From assembly GCA_949283905.1 (NCBI GenBank), contig CASDUB010000115.1, positions 1-12,137 on the forward strand: a DNA stretch of 12,137 nt, read 5' to 3'. Positions within the stretch are counted from its first letter, which is position 1; each line of letters begins with the position of its first letter. This stretch comes from an uncultured Lachnospiraceae bacterium (GTDB lineage Bacteria; Bacillota; Clostridia; Lachnospirales; Lachnospiraceae). Below the pieces are notes generated by a model, which saw only the letters and a program-made list of their open reading frames with translations, made no database searches and had not been told where the DNA came from. Shown here in pieces: positions 7,366 to 12,137 of this stretch. Both the position numbers and the translations under genes were made by a program.

Positions 7366-7393
7366 TTGATTTTAATACAATTTATGATATTTT
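7366..7393 (+). promoter_or_regulatory. Possible promoter for the URO-D-family gene
   Basis: TTGATT (7366-7371) and TATTTT (7388-7393) are 16 bases apart. Both hexamers are imperfect; the main argument is that a terminator precedes this gene. Confidence 0.3.
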
Positions 7394-7437
7394 AGATATA
7401 AAATGATAAACACAAGTAATGATAAGTAGGTGGTTGA

Positions 7438-8430
7438 ATGCAGACAAATAAAGAAGCGGCTATCGCATTTTTAAAAGGCGAAAACTGTGATCATTTTGTA
7501 AATATGAATACGGTTATTAAAGATGTATGCTTTCCGGGAGACAGATTTTTTGGAGCGGATTTTTTTGATCCCTATGGCACAGGACCTGACGCATGGGGCG
7601 TTATGTGGACAAATCAGGGACCGAGCCCGCAGTTTGACGGGAATACTGTGGCAAAAGGATTTAAAATGTTTGATGAGATGGACGAATGGAGAGATCATAT
7701 CCATTTTCCGGACTTTGATAAGATCCATGCGAAAGAAGCTCTTCAGGGAATGTATGAAGGAATGCGTGTGGATAAGGAAAACGACGTTGTCTCATGTCTG
7801 ATGCTGTCGGGAGCGTTCGAAAGAATGAATCAGTGTATCGGATTTGAGAACGCCCTCTGCGCATTTTATGAATATCCCGACGAAGTGAAAGAGTTTTTTG
7901 AAGAATTCTGTGATTACAGGATCAAATGTATAGAGCTGGCGCATGATGTATTTCATCCGGAGGTCATTCATATGCATGACGACTGGGGAACGGAAAGCAA
8001 TATGTTTTTTGATCCTGAACTTTGGAGAGAATTCATCAAACCAATCGAAAGGCGATATGCTGACCGTATACATGAGCTTGGAATGATCTATCTTCATCAT
8101 TCCTGCGGATATATAAAGCAGATAATTCCTGATCTGGTGGAGATCGGAGTTGATGCACTTGAACCTGTAATGCTGAAAAATGATGTTGATGATATTCTTA
8201 AGAACTACGGCGAAAAGATAACGATTTTAGGAGGAGTCGAAAATCGTATCGTAGACGCGCCTGACGCTGCCGAGGAACAGATACGTGAAGAAGTCAGAAA
8301 TTCAATGGACAAATACGCTCACTTAAGCAGCAGATTTTGTTCTTATTACATTCCGACCAACGAACAGCATTTCAATATATTCAATGATGAGTTGGATAAA
8401 TACGGAAAAGAGCTGTTTGAAAAAAAGTAA
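7438..8430 (+). CDS. Uroporphyrinogen decarboxylase (URO-D/MtaA) family protein, probable corrinoid methyltransferase
   Basis: 330-residue protein of the URO-D/MtaA superfamily, which contains heme-pathway decarboxylases and zinc-dependent methyltransferases that move methyl groups between corrinoid proteins, cofactors and substrates. A methyltransferase role is favoured because a zinc-site pattern is visible: His221-Ser-Cys223 (HHSCGY) and a downstream Cys301 (RFCSYYIPTNEQHFN), matching the H-x-C...C arrangement of MtaA-like enzymes. Other landmarks are HDDWGTESNMFFDPELWREF (180-199), the GVDALEPV strand (237-244) and ILGGVENR (263-270). AGGTGG (7428-7433) precedes the ATG. No heme-synthesis gene and no corrinoid protein or activase lies in the window, so both partner and substrate are unknown. 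It is flanked by terminators and appears to be transcribed alone. Confidence 0.85.
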   Translation: MQTNKEAAIAFLKGENCDHFVNMNTVIKDVCFPGDRFFGADFFDPYGTGPDAWGVMWTNQGPSPQFDGNTVAKGFKMFDEMDEWRDHIHFPDFDKIHAKEALQGMYEGMRVDKENDVVSCLMLSGAFERMNQCIGFENALCAFYEYPDEVKEFFEEFCDYRIKCIELAHDVFHPEVIHMHDDWGTESNMFFDPELWREFIKPIERRYADRIHELGMIYLHHSCGYIKQIIPDLVEIGVDALEPVMLKNDVDDILKNYGEKITILGGVENRIVDAPDAAEEQIREEVRNSMDKYAHLSSRFCSYYIPTNEQHFNIFNDELDKYGKELFEKK

Positions 8431-8446
8431 ATAATGAGGTCTATAG

Positions 8447-8492
8447 AAAAAGCTGAACATTTCGCGCAGATTGCGAGTGTTCAGCTTTTTTT
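8447..8492. terminator. Strong, probably bidirectional terminator
   Basis: Paired arms 8447-8459 and 8478-8490 (AAAAAGCTGAACA with its complement) continue through an inner TCGC/GCGA pairing. Seven T residues (8486-8492) follow on the plus strand. The minus strand also ends in TTTTTC. It closes the URO-D-family gene. Confidence 0.88.
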
Positions 8493-8558
8493 AACAAAAG
8501 TCATCCTTCGGTGTAGTTTAAAATATCTTCCACGATTTCACAGGTGTATGAATTAAGT

Positions 8559-8568
8559 TGATTAATCA
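8559..8568. repeat. 10-bp palindrome TGATTAATCA
   Basis: A perfect palindrome directly abutting the left arm of the 15-bp inverted repeat at 8569. Its position and symmetry suit a binding site for a dimeric regulator, but no regulator is identified. Confidence 0.5.
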
Positions 8569-8603
8569 GATTCAGTTGTTTCCGTTATGGAAACAACTGA
8601 ATC
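8569..8603. repeat. Perfect 15-bp inverted repeat with a 5-base spacer
   Basis: GATTCAGTTGTTTCC (8569-8583) is exactly complementary to 8589-8603, around GTTAT. There is no T-run on either side, so it is not a standard terminator. It could be an operator, an RNA processing or stability hairpin, or a remnant of a small mobile repeat. Confidence 0.85.
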
Positions 8604-8633
8604 CTCGCTTAGGTCTACGGATGCAAAAAATAG

Positions 8634-8646
8634 TTCCGTAATATAT
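8634..8646 (+). repeat. Direct repeat TTCCGTAATATAT, copy 1
   Basis: Identical 13-base word to 8781-8793, 147 bases apart. The two copies bracket the AT-rich kinase promoter region. Confidence 0.7.
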
Positions 8647-8780
8647 TTAAATGAAGTAAACTATAGATGATAAAGAAAATTTTGTTATTAATATAGTAAT
8701 TTATAAAATTTGTTGATATAGAATTTTTGAAATGAACATATTATAGTGAAACAGTAAAAGTAAAATATACGAAAACAATT

Positions 8781-8793
8781 TTCCGTAATATAT
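8781..8793 (+). repeat. Direct repeat TTCCGTAATATAT, copy 2
   Basis: Second copy of the 13-base word, ending 15 bases before the kinase ATG, where a ribosome binding site would be expected. It may be a regulatory site over the translation start region. Confidence 0.7.
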
Positions 8794-8808
8794 AATGAGC
8801 CTTTCAAA

Positions 8809-10362
8809 ATGATAAACGAATATCTCTTGGGCATGGATATGGGAACGACCAATATCAAAGCCATAATCATCGATACAAAAGGAAATATGATCGCATCGGC
8901 GTCAAGAAAGCAGAACCTTATTCAGCCGAAGCCGCTTCATGTTGAGCAGGATGCGAACGAATGGTGGAAAAGCGCTGTTGAAATTTTTCGCGAGCTGAGG
9001 CTTAAGGCAGGAAATTCTGTTATGGAAAATATCAGGGGGATATGCGTAAGCTCTCACACCGTTACGATACTGCCGCTTGATAAAGACGGAAATATACTGC
9101 GCAATGCTATCATTTGGATGGATAACAGAGCTGATGAAGAAGTAAAAGAACTTACGGAAAAGATAGGGCTTGAGCGGTACAGAAATATCATAGGGACAAA
9201 TCCGAGCGGAACATTTATGGCAGGAAAATTGCTGTGGCTGAAGAAAAATGAACCGCATACTCTTGAAAAAACAGAAAAAATACTGCAGGCAAGTTCGTTT
9301 ATAAATTACAGACTGACCGGCGTAATGAGCATGGATGACTCTCAGGCGGCAATGACACAGTGCTGGGACAGAAATAATGAGGAATGGTCAAAAACGGTGG
9401 GAGATGCAATAGGAGTGGATCTTGATCTGCTTCTTCCGAATCCAAAACCCTGCGGAGAGATAATAGGGACGGTATCGCAAAAAGCATCGCTTGAAACGGG
9501 ATTAAGTAAAGGTATTCCTGTGATGGCGGGAGCAAGCGACTGCATGACGAGCATGTATGCAACCGGTATTACAAAAATCTCGGAAGCAGGAGAGTCGTCA
9601 GGAACAACGTCAATGATTTTTGTCGGAAGCGAAAAGCAGAGCAGGCCTGAATGCAGGGTTTCGACGAAAAAATGCGATCTTCCCGGAATGCCATATATTT
9701 ATGACGCACCTTTAAGCGCGACAGGTGCATCTCTTGAATGGTTTTTAAAAACAATAGGAAAAGAATATGAGATATGTGCCGCGGCTAAGAATATCGGAAT
9801 ATATGAATACATGAATAGTGCAGCGGAAAAAGTAAAAGCAGGAAGCAACGGAGTATTTTATTATCCGTATCTTCAGGGGGAACGCGCACCTCTTTGGAAT
9901 TCATATGCAAGGGGAATGTTCATAGGAATGTCGTTGAGTACAACTACAGACGATATGGCAAGAGCTGTATTAGAAGGGACGGCGTTTGCGATACGTCATG
10001 TAGTTGAAGTTATAAAAGATGAAGGAGCAGAAATCAGTTCACTCAGGATCACCGGAGGCGGAGCGAAGAGCCGCACATGGTCAAAGATAAAAGCCGCGAT
10101 GCTTGGCGTGCCGGTTCTGATTCCTGATGAAAAATCCGGAGAAGTGCCGTTTGGAGATGCTCTTATTGCGGGCAAATCAGTCGGTATATTTGAAGATCTC
10201 TCCGAATCAATAAAAGAGCTTATTGAAGTTAAAGAAGTAATAGAGCATGACAGAGAATGGGAGGCGTATTACAATGATGCGTTTCCGTATTTTAAAGAAA
10301 TGTATCTGAAATTGGATGAAACGCTTAAAGAACTTCAGGAAATGCAGTCGAAGAGAAAATGA
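8809..10362 (+). CDS. FGGY-family carbohydrate kinase (xylulokinase-like)
   Basis: Cytoplasmic ATP-dependent sugar, polyol or sugar-acid kinase, 517 residues, normal FGGY length. The first domain begins with the phosphate loop DMGTTN (10-15). The substrate-side block WMDNRA (103-108) and the K-L-x-W element (KLLWLKKNEP, 140-149) match FGGY signatures. Asp244 in GASDCMTSM is the probable catalytic base. The second domain carries GERAPLWNSYARGMFIGMSL (357-376), the DDMARAVLEG helix (381-390), and the adenosine loop ITGGGAKS (414-421). The GQMHG motif of true xylulokinases is replaced by SSHTV (81-85), so the substrate is probably not D-xylulose. The ATG at 8809 is kept because the next in-frame ATG (8833) would remove the first strand, but no good ribosome binding site precedes it. 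The symporter genes downstream may supply its substrate. Confidence 0.92.
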   Translation: MINEYLLGMDMGTTNIKAIIIDTKGNMIASASRKQNLIQPKPLHVEQDANEWWKSAVEIFRELRLKAGNSVMENIRGICVSSHTVTILPLDKDGNILRNAIIWMDNRADEEVKELTEKIGLERYRNIIGTNPSGTFMAGKLLWLKKNEPHTLEKTEKILQASSFINYRLTGVMSMDDSQAAMTQCWDRNNEEWSKTVGDAIGVDLDLLLPNPKPCGEIIGTVSQKASLETGLSKGIPVMAGASDCMTSMYATGITKISEAGESSGTTSMIFVGSEKQSRPECRVSTKKCDLPGMPYIYDAPLSATGASLEWFLKTIGKEYEICAAAKNIGIYEYMNSAAEKVKAGSNGVFYYPYLQGERAPLWNSYARGMFIGMSLSTTTDDMARAVLEGTAFAIRHVVEVIKDEGAEISSLRITGGGAKSRTWSKIKAAMLGVPVLIPDEKSGEVPFGDALIAGKSVGIFEDLSESIKELIEVKEVIEHDREWEAYYNDAFPYFKEMYLKLDETLKELQEMQSKRK

Positions 10363-10380
10363 TCATTGGTTTGAAATTGA

Positions 10381-10409
10381 TTGCGATGTTCAGGCTAAGT
10401 GCTTATAAT
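10381..10409 (+). promoter_or_regulatory. Promoter candidate for the yhdT-panF pair
   Basis: TTGCGA (10381-10386) and a perfect TATAAT (10404-10409) are exactly 17 bases apart, starting 19 bases after the kinase stop codon. No terminator separates it from the kinase gene, so read-through may add to expression. Confidence 0.55.
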
Positions 10410-10462
10410 TAACGTAGCAGGTATCTTAATTGAATCTGACTATTATTGAGAGGGGTAATCAA

Positions 10463-10738
10463 ATGAAAAAACTAAATAAAAAGGAGAAGCATGAGCAGTG
10501 TATGCGCGAGATCAAGGGCACGCTTATCGTAGTGGTTCTATGCTGCGTTTGGCATATTCTGACTGCTTTTTTGTTAAACGGGACAGGATTGTATTTTCTC
10601 GGAATGCCGGCGTGGTTCAGCGTATCGGTGTTGGGCACGGTGGTTATCGCAATAGCAGGTCTTGCAATCCTTCTGAAAAAAGTATTTGTGGACTTTGAAT
10701 ACGATGATGAAGAGGAGGAAAAGATCGATGTCAACTAA
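10463..10738 (+). CDS. YhdT/DUF997-like small membrane protein, symporter partner
   Basis: 91-residue protein with a basic N-terminus, two predicted membrane helices (about 19-39 and 52-72) and a strongly acidic tail (DDEEEE near 81-86). The central MPAWFSV segment between the helices matches the FPRWFE region of E. coli YhdT, which is encoded directly before panF. The same order here supports assignment to this family. Function is not established; a small accessory subunit of the symporter is the obvious guess. The ATG at 10463 has GAGAGGGG 8 bases upstream and is preferred to a TTG at 10430. Its last codons overlap the symporter start, and the Glu-rich tail codons contain the symporter ribosome binding site, so the two are translationally linked. 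Confidence 0.85.
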   Translation: MKKLNKKEKHEQCMREIKGTLIVVVLCCVWHILTAFLLNGTGLYFLGMPAWFSVSVLGTVVIAIAGLAILLKKVFVDFEYDDEEEEKIDVN

Positions 10739-12137
10739 TCAGATCATTATTCTCGTTATCTTCATAGCGTATCTTGTGTTGAACGTAGTGGTTGGACTGG
10801 TATTCAGCAAAAATCAGGAAAAAGCCACAAAACTTTCTGCGGAAAAGAAATTTTTCATCGGCGGCCGCAATATGAACGGTCTTATACTTGCGATGACAAC
10901 TATGGCAACATATACGTCTGTAAGTTCTTTTATTTCGGGACCGGGAGCGGCAGGTCTTACATATGGCTATGCACAGGTTTGGGTGGCTGCAGTACAGGTG
11001 CCGGTTACATTTCTTGTACTTGGAGTGCTCGGAAATAAACTTGCACTTGTTTCAAGAAGAACCGGTGCGGTAACCGTTGTAGGATATCTTAAAGAACGTT
11101 ATAAAAGCGACGCGCTTGTTATAACAGTGAGTCTTTTAATGGTTGCGTTTTTTATAGCGCAGATGATAGGACAATTTACAGGCGGCGCAACGCTCATTTC
11201 GTCAATAACAGGACTTCCGCATGGATGGGCGCTTGTTATATTCGGCGTTGTTCTTATTGTATACACGGCGTTTGGCGGATTTGCCGCTGTAGCTATAACA
11301 GATACGATACAGGGCTTTATTATGTGCGTCGGAACATTTCTGCTTATTTTCTTTGTTCTTAAAGCAGGCGGCGGCCTTGCGGGTATAGACGCAGGACTTC
11401 AGGCAAATCTTCCGGGTACATATGATAATATGTTTGCCGTTTATTCACCGGGAGCATTGATCAGTTTTTGGGTTCTTGTGGGATTCGGAACGTTAGGACT
11501 TCCTCAGACGGCAGTAAGGGGCATGAGTTTTAAGAGCACGAAGAGCCTTCATTCGGCTATGTGGATAGGATGCATCACATGCACCTTTATCATAGTCGGA
11601 ATGCATCTGGCAGGATGCTGGGCAGGAGCGCTTGTCGATTCAAATAACCTTCCGACGTCGGATTATTTTATTCCGGCTATAGTTCAGCAGATAATGCCTG
11701 TCGGAATTGCCGGAATATTCCTGACTGCGCCGATGGCAGCGGTTATGTCGACTGTTGATTCGCTGCTCATTCTTGTTTCGGCAGCGATAATCAAGGATCT
11801 TTGGAAAACATATGTTGTAAAAGATGATCCTAAAAAACTTGAGAGATACAATAGAAATTTAAAGAAGACAAGTACTCTTATTACGATAGCTTTTGGCGTA
11901 CTTACGATGGTACTCACAATCGATCCGCCGGATATTATCTTTTTCCTTAATCTGTTTGCTTTCGGCGGCCTTGAATGTTCGTTTTTATGGCCTCTTGTCG
12001 GCGGCCTTTTCTGGAAGAAAGGTACGAAGCAGGCTGCGGTGGCAAGCTCAATAGGTGCGGTGGCAACATATATATTCTGCTATTACTTTGTGGATATTGC
12101 GGGAATCAACGCTGTTGTATGGGGCCTTTTAGTGGGA
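10728..12137 (+). CDS. panF: PanF-like sodium:solute symporter (3' end outside window)
   Basis: Integral membrane sodium-coupled importer of the SSS family. 470 codons are open to the window edge with no stop; E. coli PanF is about 483 residues, so little is missing. Similarity to PanF is extensive: FIGGRNMNG (43-51), TMATYTSVSSFISGPGAAG (58-76), YTAFGGF (179-185), FWVLVGFGTLGLPQTAVR (247-264), MHLAG (292-296), and APMAAVMSTVDSLL (334-347), whose Ser341 and Thr342 sit where the SSS Na2 sodium site is found. LNLFAFGGLECSFLWPLVGG (407-426) is the late conserved block. The start overlaps the previous gene by 11 bases, with GAGGAGG (10712-10718) 9 bases upstream. PanF imports pantothenate, but nearby kinase and binding-protein genes leave open that this one carries another carboxylate, such as a sugar acid. 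Confidence 0.9.
   Translation, partial: MSTNQIIILVIFIAYLVLNVVVGLVFSKNQEKATKLSAEKKFFIGGRNMNGLILAMTTMATYTSVSSFISGPGAAGLTYGYAQVWVAAVQVPVTFLVLGVLGNKLALVSRRTGAVTVVGYLKERYKSDALVITVSLLMVAFFIAQMIGQFTGGATLISSITGLPHGWALVIFGVVLIVYTAFGGFAAVAITDTIQGFIMCVGTFLLIFFVLKAGGGLAGIDAGLQANLPGTYDNMFAVYSPGALISFWVLVGFGTLGLPQTAVRGMSFKSTKSLHSAMWIGCITCTFIIVGMHLAGCWAGALVDSNNLPTSDYFIPAIVQQIMPVGIAGIFLTAPMAAVMSTVDSLLILVSAAIIKDLWKTYVVKDDPKKLERYNRNLKKTSTLITIAFGVLTMVLTIDPPDIIFFLNLFAFGGLECSFLWPLVGGLFWKKGTKQAAVASSIGAVATYIFCYYFVDIAGINAVVWGLLVG

Larger units (their letters stand above)
8493..8808. other. 316-base gap with repeats and a possible gene remnant
   Basis: No intact gene is supported here. From left to right it holds a minus-strand open stretch that looks like a degraded gene end (8501-8660), a 10-bp palindrome (8559-8568), a perfect 15-bp inverted repeat (8569-8603), two copies of a 13-base direct repeat (8634-8646 and 8781-8793), and an AT-rich tract (8641-8800) that must contain the kinase promoter. 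TTGATA at 8713-8718 with CATATT or TATTAT at 8737-8744 is the best promoter guess. I recognise no riboswitch. Confidence 0.5.

Noticed and set aside
8569..8603. 15-bp inverted repeat considered as a terminator or CRISPR repeat
   Set aside because: There is no T-run on either side and only one copy in the window with no spacer array.
8587..8670. 27-codon plus-strand frame starting inside the 15-bp inverted repeat
   Set aside because: It has no ribosome binding site, and its resemblance to the opposite-strand frame is explained by the palindrome.
8902..9258. 118-codon minus-strand frame inside the kinase gene
   Set aside because: The plus strand here encodes conserved FGGY motifs; the minus frame shows no recognisable protein features.
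10459..10734. 91-codon minus-strand frame opposite the YhdT-like gene
   Set aside because: It mirrors the plus-strand gene, is serine-rich from the complement of acidic codons, and has no ribosome binding site or family match.
11684..11917. 77-codon minus-strand frame inside the symporter gene
   Set aside because: It lies wholly within a conserved SSS coding region, where the plus-strand protein matches PanF over its full length.

Overview
The window looks like chromosomal DNA of a low-GC Firmicute, most likely a gut Clostridia or Lachnospiraceae-type anaerobe. The reasons are strong AGGAGG-type ribosome binding sites, frequent AGA and ATA codons, AT-rich gaps, many short intrinsic terminators, and gene content typical of that group (a PocR/AraC regulator, a URO-D/MtaA-like protein, a lone sugar-binding lipoprotein, and a YhdT-PanF pair). 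This placement is an inference, because there is no rRNA or other marker gene. I see no phage, IS, CRISPR, tRNA or rRNA feature.

Layout. Positions 1-84 hold the end of an unresolved upstream unit and its terminator. A PocR-domain AraC-family regulator (245-1504, +) follows and converges on dtd (1557-2009, -), a D-aminoacyl-tRNA deacylase; the two share a bidirectional hairpin terminator. Next on the minus strand is a compact two-gene unit: a phosphonoacetate-hydrolase-like alkaline-phosphatase-superfamily enzyme (2958-4073) and a PstS-like lipoprotein (2086-2937) 20 bases downstream. Divergent to it are two tandem LysR-type regulators (4220-5140 and 5181-6065), ending in a strong terminator.

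The right half is entirely plus strand: an orphan sugar ABC-type binding lipoprotein (6186-7256), a uroporphyrinogen-decarboxylase/MtaA-like protein (7438-8430), an FGGY carbohydrate kinase (8809-10362), and a YhdT-like small membrane protein (10463-10738) overlapping a PanF-type sodium:solute symporter (10728 to beyond the window). Terminators after the first two genes and a promoter-like sequence before yhdT suggest several transcription units rather than one operon.

Function. The best-supported functional story is a phosphonate module: LysR regulator, cytoplasmic C-P bond hydrolase and phosphate- or phosphonate-binding lipoprotein, with overlapping divergent promoters and a palindromic operator candidate. 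The right half could be an uptake-and-phosphorylation locus (symporter plus FGGY kinase) linked to corrinoid or methyl chemistry through the URO-D-family protein. Its substrate cannot be read from the sequence. The 316-base gap before the kinase is unusual: it holds a perfect 15-bp inverted repeat, an adjacent 10-bp palindrome, a 13-base direct repeat and a possible minus-strand gene remnant.
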